Positions 47,690 through 58,660 of a stretch of DNA of 64,000 bases are shown here, piece after piece (within the stretch, counting starts at the first letter, position 1; every line of letters begins with the position of its first letter). This stretch comes from Alitta virens (lineage: Eukaryota; Annelida; Polychaeta; Phyllodocida; Nereididae). Under the pieces are notes generated by a model. It did no database searches, had not been told where the DNA came from, and worked only from the letters and a program-made list of their open reading frames with translations. Position numbers and translations under genes: made by a program. The DNA is taken from positions 38,903,995-38,967,994 of the forward strand of contig OW028581.1 of NCBI GenBank assembly GCA_932294295.1, read 5' to 3'.

Positions 47690-48105
47690 GGAATGAATGC
47701 AGGAAGGGCACTTATAAATGAAGAAAAGCAATACAGAGAGAAATTACAGAAAGAAGAAACTAAAAAGAAAAAAGCCAGAAGGAAAGTTGAATGAAAGAGA
47801 GTAGTAAAAATTGATACAGAAAAAAGAAGGAAAGTAAAAAGAAGAACGAAGTTAAGAAAGAAGAAAAGCAAAAAGAAACATGAAAGAAAGGAGAAAGAAA
47901 GAAATAAGACGAACAAGTATAAAGAATGAGTAAAACAGAAGAAGGAAGGAAGAAGAAAGACAAAGACAAAAGGAGGAGACTAGAACAGAAAGAAGGAAAA
48001 TGAGACAGAAATACAGAATGAAAGAAGAAAGACAGCAAGAACCAAAAAGAGAGTAAAAAAGAACGAAATAGAAATGAGCAAGAAAGTGAAATGAAAAACC
48101 AGGAA
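47690..48105. repeat. Purine-rich (AAG/GAAA) block
   Basis: About 415 bp in which the plus strand is nearly all A and G (gaaagaaagg, aagaagaaag words). Minus-strand frames made of Phe, Leu and Ser are by-products of this bias and should not be read as membrane proteins. Confidence 0.85.
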
Positions 48106-48329
48106 ATGGTGTCATCGATCAGGAGGAAGAATTTCTGCATGATTCGCAACTTCATATACTTTTCACAGCACAATTACAACAGTAGACCACACCCCAGAGA
48201 TATATTTTTTCTCTTTTTTTTTCTAAAGAGTACAGTAGGCGATTGTAATGCATGGTTCTCTGATGAATGGCTTTCTCCGAGGCCTTTAGCACAACCCAAC
48301 AGCTGCAGGGCTCACTGCCCTTTGGGGGA

Positions 48330-48535
48330 GCCGGCTCTTGTTTTTTTTTTATTTTTTGCTCCTTTTCTCATTTCCAGCCCATGCACTTTTCTATTTTCAG
48401 CTGATCCTGATAAACCGCTTTTATCGTTCTTCTGCCTCAATACAATTCCCACTTCTTTTATTCTTGTATCTTCTTTCTTATTCTATCTTCTTTCTTATTC
48501 TATCTTCTTTCTTATTCTTCTATTTTCTGAGTGTT
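48330..48535. repeat. Pyrimidine-rich block with 17-bp tandem
   Basis: Plus strand rich in C and T. It contains three exact copies of tatcttctttcttattc at 48467-48483, 48484-48500 and 48501-48517. It follows the purine-rich block at 220 bp distance and is of opposite strand bias. Confidence 0.85.
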
Positions 48536-48689
48536 TATCTGTACGAAGTTTGCTGTTCTCCTCATGCCAGTTGAATGACATCATCCAGGGGGATTCCCAT
48601 TTTTGCATCGTGCGCATTAATATCCCAAGGTGCATTTCGACCAGTTAACAAGCGCAGTGTGAAACCTGATCTCTCAAACAGAACCTACA

Positions 48690-48705
48690 CCCCCCCCCCC
48701 CCCCC
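48690..48705. repeat. C16 homopolymer
   Basis: Sixteen consecutive C after gaacctaca; the length is probably uncertain in any assembly. Confidence 0.9.
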
Positions 48706-48797
48706 TTGCCAACCAACCTCTTCAAAAACAGGTGGACGCTGTATTGAATTGCTTTGGATCTTCTGGTCTGCATGACACCCAATCAGCTTGTAATAAG

Positions 48798-48844
48798 ATC
48801 TGCTGCAGAGCTGACGTAATGATGATATGATACAGCTTGATAGT
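48798..48844 (-). repeat. Dispersed old repeat (family B), fragment
   Basis: atctgctgcagagctgacgt and aatgatgatatgatacagct match the middle of the family B copies at 4941-5015 and 34307-34390. Confidence 0.45.
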
Positions 48845-49235
48845 CACCCTCCACTTTACAAGTACAACAGCCTTTATGGAGTAATATACTTGTATGACTG
48901 CTTGTCTTATTTTATTTACTTTTTTCTCTTTTAATCCTTACGATTTGTGGCTGTATATTAAATATTGAGGTAAAAATAATCTTTTTGCAGGAGTTCTCAG
49001 AACACACATGGGTGGCTCCTCTATAGTTGCAAACACCTCTTGCCTTTGAGGAGTTTCCTTTCATCCATCACCTCTCATTCATTCATCTTTCTTTCTTTTT
49101 TTTTCTATATACATTTTCCTTTATCTTATTTTATTTATTATCATTTTTTATTATTTTATCGATGTGTGTGTGCTTTAATGTTATATGTGTGGTGTGTGTG
49201 CTTGTGTATGCTGAAGTTTTTGTGATGAAAAATAA
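48845..49235. other. Unassigned; T-rich stretch before minisatellite
   Basis: T-rich from 49075, with tgtgtgtgtg words at 49163-49205, and ends with tgatgaaaaataaattattc immediately before the tctg array. That could be a LINE-like 3' end that seeded the repeat, but this is inference. Confidence 0.4.
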
Positions 49236-49655
49236 ATTATTCTGTCTGTTTGTCTGTCGGTCTGTCTGTCTAGCTGACTGGTTGTCTATCTGTCTGTTTG
49301 TCTAGCTGGCTGGCTAGCTGTCTGTCTGTCTGTTTGTCTAGCTGGCTGGCTAGCTGTCTGTCTGTCTGTTTGTCTAGCTGGCTGGCTAGCTGTCTGTCTG
49401 TCTGTTTGTCTAGCTGGCTGGCTAGCTGTCTGTCTGTCTGTTTGTCTAGCTGGCTGGCTAGCTGTCTGTCTGTCTGTTTGTCTAGCTGGCTGGCTAGCTG
49501 TCTGTCTGTCTGTTTGTCTAGCTGGCTGGCTAGCTGTCTGTCTGTCTGTTTGTCTAGCATGCTGGCTAGCTGTCTGTCTGTCTGTTTGTCTAGCTGGCTG
49601 GCTAGCTGTCTGTCTGTCTGTCTGTTTATCTAGCTGGTTGGCTGTCTGTCTCTGC
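49236..49655. repeat. 36-bp minisatellite (about nine units) with TCTG core
   Basis: The unit is gtctagctggctggctagct followed by gtctgtctgtctgttt. From 49298 to 49633 the units are almost identical, with one cat variant at 49558. Because 36 is divisible by 3 and the unit lacks stops, both strands are open through the array (a 12-residue peptide period). There is no evidence that it is translated. Confidence 0.95.
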
Positions 49656-51520
49656 CAGTCTGTATTTGCATAGGTTTGGAGTCAGTTATATTCAGGAAAC
49701 TTAACATGGAGCTGACACTTTCATATTTTGCAGTCACGTGATGACGTAATAAACGTGACCTTTGTCACTCACATCTTTGACCAACCTTTCGCACTCATTA
49801 ATATGTTCCACACTTCTTTTTAGCACTCTATCATATTACTAATGTGTGACTGTCATAGAAAAAAGGGGCTAAAACTAAGCTACAATGGGTAACAGACAGG
49901 TAGTTAGCAATTCAACACCTACGGTGTGAAGACAAACAAGCCGACAGACAGCCAGATACTAGCCAGATAGCCATTATTTCTAGACAGATATACAGAGAAA
50001 AGCTAGACACTGCCTGGAGTTCTCCACTGGAGACAAACTGCACTCCAGCCAATTGCAAATGGAGTGCAACTCATGCCATTGGACAGTTACATCACTCTTT
50101 TATCCAAATTAAGTAGCTAATTTAGATTGCATTGCCAGAAACTAGCCTGATAAGAACAGGGCTGTAGGCTGTCTTGCTGGAAGGCAGGACAATTGCATTG
50201 TTATCGCAGTCTGCTATCTAATGACGTCATTCTGGGTTGGCCACAAGAAACAATATCCTTTTGTTATCAGGTTGTGTTGTGCATGACCCCTTATTCAACT
50301 GAACATCTCCATTCATTGTTTGCTGACGTATAGTGCCCTAATATGGTCAGTGACCTAATATGGTCAGTTTCAATTAATGCTCCCTGGTTACATTTGCACG
50401 ACTGAAACAACAGCTTTTTGAAACTTTAACTGTGTCTTTTCAGTTTGCAAGGTCATTCAAAGACAAATAATTCCAATTTGTTGAAACAATAAGCCAAGAA
50501 ATAGAGCACATGAAAACAATGTTGGTCATCAGGGTTTCTCTTCAAAAATGCATGTTTGAAGCACCTAATTTTTGATACGCACTAAAAGTCTGAAGAAACA
50601 AATTTATAAATATTGCCTTACTGAATTTAAGTCATCTATATTTTTTCATCGGAGGCTGTTTTACAACGAAAAGTCACTTGTTAAAAATATAAAACTCATG
50701 CTTAAAAACAAGGTGACCATAATATGACACTAGTGTCCCTATATTGTCAATATGAGGTTGTTTTTACAGGCTGTATTTTCTTATGTTTAGCAAAAATTTA
50801 GTCATTTTCAATGATTTTGTAAAGCTAAATGATTATACTTAACAATAGAGTTATCAGGAAGCTGTCATTTTGCATTTTATTGATAGCTCTCTTAAACAAA
50901 AACCTGACGATAATAGAGCACCATACGTTAGTACATTTGTGTGCCGTTAGAAAATAAACAAAGTCATCTATTTTAGAATGAATACATTGCAAATAATTAC
51001 AATTGCTATGCAATACCGAAGTGCAAACACACTATGTGAGGATTAATCGACCACATAATATTGCGAAGGTTAAACAATGTAATATCCTGGATCTCTGAAC
51101 TAACACATACTGTTTAACAACAGCTAATGATTTATCATTGCATTTGCAAAGGTCAATGAATTGTTTTCATCTGTCATCAAATAAACCAGTATGTACAATT
51201 TATTAATACTTTTTCATTCATTTCTCTTGTGGTTCAGGTAGATTGTGATAATTCAAAATAACATTTACACAAACGACATTGAAACTAGCCTCTGAGCAAA
51301 GCCAATGCCTTTACTTCTATTCAGCCTGCAAGGAGTATGCAAGGGAGCCTCCCTGCATCCAGTTCTGTTTCCACTAGGATGTGTTCTAAGGGACTCAGAG
51401 CAAACAAACCTGAAACTAAGTGCAGAAACTCAGCAACCCTACTTAAGTTGCTAATCCGCAGTCCAGTTTCTGTTCTTAAACTAGTTTTGTTTCTATTTCA
51501 TTGCATTTAGGATGGAATTT
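49656..51520. other. Unassigned sequence
   Basis: A direct repeat of cctaatatggtcagt lies at about 50337-50369 (two units). Degenerate gacagacagccagata text occurs near 49935-49995. Otherwise AT-rich without gene signals. Confidence 0.5.
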
Positions 51521-51534
51521 ACTTGCAAACAAGG

Positions 51535-51718
51535 GGGTGGGGGCTAGCTCAGTGGTAGCGCACTGGGCTTCCAACCACTGGGTCCCGGGTTCAATTCCCG
51601 GTCAAGCCTATGTTGGATGGCTGTTTCATCCTTCGTCTCATTGCCATGGTCTCTGCCTGTCCTAATTAGCCCATCAGGTGCAGAAATACAGGACGTTAAG
51701 CCCTAATCCACCACCACC
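51535..51718 (+). mobile_element. tRNA-derived SINE, full length (copy 7)
   Basis: Head gctagctcagtggtagcg with B box ggttcaattcc, body and tail complete, ending ccctaatccaccaccacc. A perfect 14-bp target duplication acttgcaaacaagg lies at 51521-51534 and 51719-51732. Among the least diverged copies. Confidence 0.96.
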
Positions 51719-51732
51719 ACTTGCAAACAAGG

Positions 51733-53741
51733 ATATTTTCAACATGGAATATCTGGCATTGAAGTTAGAACATTTATTTAATAATTAACGCTAATAATAA
51801 TAATAAACTGCAAAGTAAATACTCTGTGCATACCAGAGATGTACAGTTTCAAATTATATTTCATAAGAATCTTGCATTTATTTTGTGTATCACTTCGATC
51901 CAATACTGTACATGCAATATTTAAATGTTGTAAGTCATTTACCCTATCGGCGCCATGCATGAGCACATGCATCAATGCAAGGTTCTTGTATTCAGCCAGC
52001 TCAACACTTTATGCAAGTTAACTGGGGCATACAATATTTACATCATGGATAAACGCAGCCACGTGATTATGATAAAACCCAAAGTTGCTCATTGATAAAA
52101 GCGCTCAATACACAAAAGTTGTGAAGCAAATGTGTTATATCTTTCTGTATCTTTCCACATTTCCCTGTTATGTAGGTTTAAAAGTTTAAACTTTTCATCG
52201 GTTGCTGCTGCTGTTGTGATGTTTGCTATATCAAATTCGGATGCCACGAAACTGTTGGATCTGCCAGTTTCTTCTTTTGGCTTCAATGTGAGATGGATTT
52301 TCTCGCTTTCCTTTTCTTCTATATCTCCTGTCACGGTTCTTGAACACGCTTCTATGTCTGATTATAACTCAAACGTTTTTCTTTCCTTTCTCCTAGCTTT
52401 CTTTTTTGCCTTTTTTGCGGCTTCTCTGGTAAGAAGTATTGACTGGCGGAAGACCGTTTGTCACAGGTCCTATGCCACAGACTTTCTCCTTTGAAACGAT
52501 TTCATTTGCAGCAGCAAAAGACAGAAAAGATTAAATAAAAAGGAAGAAGCGGTGGATATACTGGCTTCACTTTAGTCTTCGATCACGACCATTGGCACCT
52601 TCCCCTCTTTGCGTTCATCTTATATTTCCTCAATATTTCTTCTTAAATGAACGATGGTATTTTTAAGCTGAACTACAGTGAACGTATGTAAGTTATATAC
52701 TTTCTAGATAGTTGTAAACCACGCCTGTTTTCTCCAATGATGCTACCTGAAATATGTAAAAATTGCAGAAAATAATTTTATATAAAAAAAGAGCTGCCCT
52801 CACATGTGATAATTCTTTACATGTGGCCCTTTGTATTTCCCACAAAGAAACATTTTGGTATGATCCTTGACATTATGCATCTTGCCAACTTATTCGAGAA
52901 AGAGAAAACAAAATTGTCAAAGATAAAGATAAAATGAGAGTTTTTATATTGACAGTGTGTATAAGAAAACCACAGACAAAATTCAGAGCATTTGGGATGC
53001 CATTGGGACTGGGGTACATCTGAACTTGTATAAATCTTATGTACCTTCACATAATTATAGAACTAAGTGGTTGGAATTACTTGGCTTCCGTGGCAAATGA
53101 AACTTGGTCTGAGTTTGTAATTTCTTCAATTGTATATTTGTACCTTCATCACATAATTTCATATAACAAAGCAGGATTGAATAACCGAATCCATAACCAT
53201 TTAGGTATATTTCACCCTGACGCCTGGCCCTACAGGGGCTCATTTAGTACTTCCAGGGGTCCAGGGTGATGCCCCATTTTTGTTGCATTGGGGCTATGCG
53301 TGTGTGTTCTGGGAGGTGTTCGGGGAATGAGAATTCGTGGCAATTTGGAGATTAGAACAATTCCTCATTGACTGGGCCAATTGAAGCATGGTATAGTCCA
53401 TAGGACATGACAGCCAGAACGGCAGATGGATGGCCACAGTGACCACTGGTCATTGATTCACTCCCCCTCCTTGCCCCCTACTGCCCCCCTCCATGAATGG
53501 TCTCTGCTGTCTTGGGGGTGGCCGAGGGGGCAGGGTTGACCAACTGCTTGCTTGAGCGAACTAGCAAGTATTTTCAGCTGTACATACAAGTTTGATTCAA
53601 GGACAGATTGCTTAGTAACTCTCAAACCAAGAGGAAATTTTGTATTCTAATTTTCGATTAATTAGTTTTCAGCTTAATGGCAAGCAAATTAAAAATGCAA
53701 ATTACACATCATCAAAATTCAACACGTTCGTGACATCTGAC
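51733..53741. other. Unassigned sequence
   Basis: A plus-strand frame at 52132-52494 has hydrophobic runs (about residues 22-32 and 90-104), but it is opposed by a minus-strand frame of 81 codons and has no splice or family support. Frames at 52817-53269 are similar. Nothing is called. Confidence 0.4.
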
Positions 53742-53773
53742 AAAAGGCTCAAAAGGCTCAAAAGGCTCAAAAG
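53742..53773. repeat. 9-bp tandem (aaaaggctc) x3.5
   Basis: Perfect short tandem repeat. Confidence 0.95.
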
Positions 53774-53919
53774 AATTAACTTCCAACAGTACTGGAGACC
53801 ACAGCCAGATCCTAACAGTACTGAAAACTGTTATTTGGCAATATTATTAGCACTTGTCTGGTCCAGCGAGCCCTTCTAGCAGTTGGGCTGACTGTACGCC
53901 CAAGGGCCAGTGCTCAACT

Positions 53920-53959
53920 GAGGGTACTTGTGAGTGCATGAGGGTACTTGTGAGTGCAT
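53920..53959. repeat. 20-bp tandem duplication
   Basis: gagggtacttgtgagtgcat occurs twice head to tail; related text (agagtgcattagtacgtgc) follows. Confidence 0.95.
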
Positions 53960-54969
53960 TGGTAGTCCCATAGAGTGCATTAGTACGTGCTCATACTTTC
54001 AACAGAGCGTGCTGGAGTGCCAGGCCCCTTTTATATTGATTGGATGTACTGATAAATGGGTTGAGTCTCTCTAAGTACTTCTAGAGGTGATAATAGATGA
54101 CGTCTGTCCAGTTAACCAGCTGCAAAGTCTGAAGAGCGTGAGAAATAGATGGACGAAAGTATTAGAGAAATAGTACAAAGGCATGAACATCGGTAGCTTG
54201 GTGAAAAATCTGCACACGCAAGGTACTACTAGGTGGTCAATTTACATAGCCAACTTCTCTGGCAAGGAACTCTAGCATATCTTCGTGTCAAGCACATTTC
54301 TTTGGAATATTATCATCATCGCATTGCAATTTTTCAAACTCAAAATGTATTTATTGTTTAAGCATTTACATGTGTTTAAGCATTTACATTTCTAATAAAA
54401 AGCTTCACAACTGCTCCCCGATACCTCCGGTATATTTGGGGCAAGAATAAGAAATAAATATAGAACATCGTAAATAAATAAGAACAATAGTATAGTGATA
54501 TTACTGAAACAGTGCTGTCAATAAAACGTGACAAACCACAAGATAGATATGGGCGATTGACCACTTTCTGCCTGGAAGACAAAACCCGGTCCTAACACTA
54601 GCCACTGTGAGCAGCAAGAGCATTACATCTATTGGGGAACACAACAAAAAGGTCTCACAATAAACTCATGCACTTGCTGCTTACGATTGCACGTCTTTGC
54701 TTGACTAGCCAGAAATGGACCTTTTTACGCCTTGCTTGGCAAAATTGATCAGTTCGTCGGATGAGTGCATGCAGCAACTTGTAAGCAGGACACTCTGCAG
54801 CCAGCCACTCCCAGTGCAGGACCTGCCAGGCCACTGCATTCACTGGCATGCCATTCCAACTGCTCTGCTTGTAAAAATGTATAATTATACAAACTGTTTG
54901 TGCGATGTTAAAATAGTACCAATGAAGGTTCCATTTGTAACCATAAGGTCAATTAGTAATAAGTGATTG
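53960..54969. other. Unassigned sequence
   Basis: tttaagcatttacat is directly repeated at about 54357-54389. Short opposed frames at 54655-54966 are unsupported. Confidence 0.5.
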
Positions 54970-55015
54970 CTCCAAGTCTATCATCTCATCATTACATCTG
55001 CATCTGACAGATGGT
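54970..55015 (+). repeat. Dispersed old repeat (family B), fragment
   Basis: tccaagtctatcatctcatc followed by attacatctgcatctgacag matches 3342-3391 (ccaagctttatcatctcatcattacgtttgcctctcac). Confidence 0.5.
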
Positions 55016-55380
55016 TAGATACAGTGTAAGTTGAGGGAGCACCAGCCTGGTAGCATTGAAACAAGCCATACTTGAAAAGTAACTAGTCAATAAAGTAAAC
55101 AATACACTGATGAAGCACCCAAATAAGGTCTTTATATTAGGATATTATTCCTGTTTTGCAGGGCAATTCCAACAACGTTTGTAGGGACTTGTTAACACGC
55201 ATCTGAACCGAAAGACTATCTCAAAATGTCACAGACCTTCCCTCTGAAGGTCAGTAACACAGTGTAATTACTTTTTTTTAACAAAGAAACTCTTTTATAA
55301 TTCAATGTGTGATGCGAACGTTTTGGGTCATCTATAGGCAATATAAGGCATTTGTGTTTTTACAGCGAGGCTAATATGAA
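55016..55380. other. Unassigned spacer
   Basis: No gene or repeat recognised before the inverted-repeat element. Confidence 0.5.
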
Positions 55381-56380
55381 CAGTGGCAGAGAGGGGACAT
55401 GGGAATTTTTTTTAATGAAATAATATCTCGTTCTAACGACTTAGTATCTCATTTTAACGAGATAGTATCTAGTTCTAACGAGATATAATCTCGTTCTAGC
55501 AAGATAACATTCTGGACGTTGTAGCTCGGGAACCAGAACACTGCATAACTGAGTGTATTATCTCGTTTGGACAAGATAGTTTTTCGTTGGGACAAGATAG
55601 TTTTTCGTTGGCACAAGATAGTTTTTCGTTGGGACAAGATAGTTTTTCGTTGGGACAAGATAGTTTTTCGTTGGCACAAGATAGTTTTTCGTTGGCACAA
55701 GATAGTTTTTCGTTTGGACAAGATAGTTTTTCGTTTAGACAAGATAGTTTTTCGTTGGGACAAGATAGTTTTTCGTTGGCACAAGATAGTTTTTCGTTGG
55801 CACAAGATAGTTTTTCGTTGGGACAAGATAGTTTTTCGTTTGGACAAGATAGTTTTTCGTTGGGACAAGATAGTTTTTCGTTGGCACAAGATAGTTTTTC
55901 GTTTGGACAAGATAGTTTTTCGTTGGCACAAGATAGTTTTTCGTTGGGACAAGATAGTTTTTCGTTTGGACAAGATAGTTTTTCGTTTGGACAAGATAGT
56001 TTTTCGTTTGGACAAGATAGTTTTTCGTTGGGACAAGATAGTTTTTCGTTTGGACAAGATAGTTTTTCGTTGGCACAAGATATAGTTTTTCGTTGGGACA
56101 AGATAGTTTTTCGTTTGGACAAGATAGTTTTTCGTTTGGACAAGATAGTTTTTCGTTGGGACAAGATAGTTTTTCGTTGGCACAAGATAGTTTTTCGTTG
56201 GGACAAGATAGTTTTTCGTTTGGACAAGATAGTTTTTCGTTGGGACAAGATAGTTTTTCGTTGGCACAAGATAGTTTTTCGTTTAGACAAGATAGTTTTT
56301 CGTTGGCACAAGATAGTTTTTCGTTTGGACAAGATAGTTTTTCGTTTGGACAAGATAGTTTTGTCCCCTCCCAGCCACCG
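55381..56380. mobile_element. 1000-bp TIR-bounded element carrying a satellite
   Basis: The left end reads CAGTGGCAGAGAGGGGACA and the right end, complemented, CGGTGGCTGGGAGGGGACA (16 of 19 identical). Between them lie four palindromic 21-bp-type units (55422-55508), a unique 45-bp spacer and the 21-bp array. A CAGTGGC start is common among hAT-type elements (family knowledge), but no 8-bp target duplication is visible, so the class stays open. No transposase is encoded. Confidence 0.65.
55564..56361. repeat. 21-bp satellite array, about 38 units
   Basis: The unit acaagatagtttttcgtt plus a 3-base variable end repeats with little other change. The variable position takes four forms (ttggg, ttggc, tttgg, tttag before acaag). 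One unit at about 56078-56086 has a 2-bp insertion (gatatag). All reading frames stay open because the unit is a multiple of three and lacks stops in every register, giving long meaningless frames on both strands. Confidence 0.97.
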
Positions 56381-57523
56381 TAGATATGCTATATGAAATC
56401 ATGACAAAATAAAATCATTATTCTTTAGCCAAGTTATGGACATCAAAACAAACAACTAGGAAAATATTTTGTATATAAAATTAATCAAACGGACAATAAA
56501 AAAAGCAAATATATAAGCAACGAATATATAGCGGACAGGCAAGGAAATGACTGGGATTCCACACTCTGTATTTGATTGTTGTGCACATATGGCGGGAGTG
56601 AAACCCTACCCCAGCACCATCTTTGCTTGACTTTGTCAGTTGCTTGTAATCAAATATACACGAGAAGGAAACAGGAATTTCTGAAGGCGGCTCATACTTA
56701 TTTGATTGTGGCGATCGGAGCCAGCTGTGAATAAAGGACCACGGTCCAATGGCCAACACCCATGACAATGGCCAATGCTTGATTGCTTCCCCTGCATTTA
56801 TCCCCTTGCATTATTCCCTGCATTTGTCCACCCTTGCATTTCTCTGCTGTCTGCCTGGCCCTCTCTCCATGCTCTTCACACACATACGACTCTCCTCAAT
56901 TTCGTACAACTCTCTCTTGCAATTCCACCCCATGTTTGGAATCATTGGATATTGCATTAGGACCAGTCCAACCATCAGCAAAGATTTTTGACGGATCCAC
57001 TGTGAAACGGAACCGGATGTTGGTGTGTAATAACTTCCGGTCGTACAAGGGATCTGTTATATTTGAATTCTTAATAACATTTGATTATGAATATGTCGTA
57101 ATATGATAGCAGTTCTGATCCGAGATAAAAACTGATTTTTTTTTTTTTTTTTTTTGCTCCACCAATATATAAATGAATCTAAACATATAGACAAAAACAA
57201 TTCAAGGCAATTTATGATCATTTCATAGGTTTATTTGGCACACAAGAAAGAGCCTATTAATTAGGTAGCCGAGTGTTCTTTAATTTGATTAAAGCCTCAA
57301 ATGATATTGAACCTTAAACACATTGAAGATACAATTATTTTTATACTCACAACATCATTGCACGTAACACAACGACAAATGGAATTGATAATTTGCGTTG
57401 AAGACCTTCAAAGCCAGAAGCAGTGAATGATGGTATCTTGTTACTTTTGATGCTGCCAGTTGGCCCCAGCAGCCTCTGTCCAGGGTTAACCCGTTCCTCT
57501 GAATATTTCATGTCTGTCTGTCT
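56381..57523. other. Unassigned; includes a T20 run
   Basis: Poly-T at 57136-57155. Frames at 56481-57106 overlap on both strands in several registers. The words cccttgcattatt, ccctgcatttgtcc and cccttgcatttctc near 56800-56840 are a short degenerate repeat. Confidence 0.5.
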
Positions 57524-57537
57524 CTCCAGGCTGCCTC

Positions 57538-57727
57538 TGAGGGGTGGGGGCCTAGCTCAGTGGTAGCACGCTGGGCTTCCAACCACTAGGTCCCGGGTTC
57601 AATTCCCGGTCGAGCCTATGTTGGATGGCGGTTTCATTCTTCGTCTCATTGCCATGGTCCCTGCCTGTCCTAATTAGCCCATCAGGTGCAGAAATACAGG
57701 ACGTAAAGCCCTAATCCACCACCACCA
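57538..57727 (+). mobile_element. tRNA-derived SINE, full length (copy 8)
   Basis: Starts ggggtgggggcctagctcag, with B box ggttcaattcc, body and tail intact and ccaccaccac at the end. A perfect 14-bp target duplication ctccaggctgcctc lies at 57524-57537 and 57728-57741. With copy 7 it gives the best view of the consensus. Confidence 0.96.
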
Positions 57728-57862
57728 CTCCAGGCTGCCTCAAAGGTCCGAAGGAGAATTAAATGCCTCGATTGGAGTCATCTGCCTGAGCATGCTGTGT
57801 ATTGTTCAGTGTACAAATTTTCACCAAGGGTTGTGTATACCAGAATTAAATTTGATTTGGTT

Positions 57863-57935
57863 GCCTGGCTGGTCTAATGGTTAAAACAGAGCTCAGACGC
57901 TTGAGTCTTGGATTCAAATTCTCTACTAATATTTA
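57863..57935 (+). repeat. Degenerate tRNA-like sequence
   Basis: tggtctaatggtta is a good A box, ctcagacgcttgag can form an anticodon-like arm, and ggattcaaattc resembles a B box. The T-stem and acceptor stem do not pair, so this is a tRNA-derived repeat remnant or pseudogene and not a working tRNA. Confidence 0.35.
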
Positions 57936-58660
57936 TGTCATCAAATAATCTAATTCCATGTAATTGTGTAAAGCTTTAAGATTTCAACAACTTATAAATG
58001 ATCATTGATGGAACACTGGACATTGTAATTAGCTATGACCACGAACTTTAATTAAATGCAACATTAACGGAACAGTATAAAGAACTTTAATGGTTTTCAC
58101 AGGGTGTGTCATGCGCCAAAACAGGATCAACAAACTGATGCTGTTCAGTTGTCAGATACATGCAGAAAAGATGATCACCTCCCTGGGGGCTGGAATCGGA
58201 GGACTGCTTGAATTTCATGCAGAAAGACAAATCAAAGATGAAGACAAATGAGGAGAAACAGTGCGCAGATATCACTGCAGAGAATTTCATGAAACACGAT
58301 ATAGTTTGCAAGTGAACGGAATGTGCAACACATGCCAAGTCAAGGGAAGTTTCTCAGGGTCCTGGGGCAATTGGGCAAAGCACAAAAGAACTTGCCTCAA
58401 CTTCCCTGGAACTGAAACAACTGGTTTAGGGCCATGAGATGGATATAGAAGAGAATCAGGGAGCCAGGGATTCTAGAGACTAGGTGGGGGTGGGAATGTC
58501 GTGAATATAGTGTAATGCGCCTATGATCCTGAAGGTAAATAATGAAAAAAGCATGATAAGCTTGGAATACATTTCATATTGAATGTCATTGAATTTTTTG
58601 CCCTGCAGCCTACACATACATTCACATGTCCTGAAAAATAATAATTCTACTACTTTTCTA
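57936..58660. other. Unassigned spacer
   Basis: A minus-strand frame at 58087-58338 has a cysteine-rich and phenylalanine-rich composition but no recognisable domain. No other feature. Confidence 0.45.

Noticed and set aside
47653..48173. Phe/Leu/Ser-rich minus-strand frames that look like membrane proteins
   Set aside because: Direct result of the purine-rich plus strand; three overlapping registers look equally hydrophobic.
49270..49633. Frames with a 12-residue period on both strands
   Set aside because: Produced by the 36-bp minisatellite, not by selection for a protein.
51535..51610. Functional tRNA gene in the SINE heads
   Set aside because: A and B boxes are present, but the acceptor stem does not pair, and each head is joined to the SINE body and flanked by target duplications.
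52132..52494. 120-codon frame with hydrophobic runs as a possible membrane protein
   Set aside because: No family motif, no splice partners and an opposing frame of similar length; T-rich DNA readily gives such frames.
55560..56370. CRISPR-like array
   Set aside because: Units are contiguous 21-mers without spacers, and the genome is clearly eukaryotic.
55449..56396. Long open frames of 96-285 codons on both strands with 7-residue periodicity
   Set aside because: They follow from a stop-free 21-bp repeat whose length is a multiple of three; every register is open on both strands, so openness carries no coding information.
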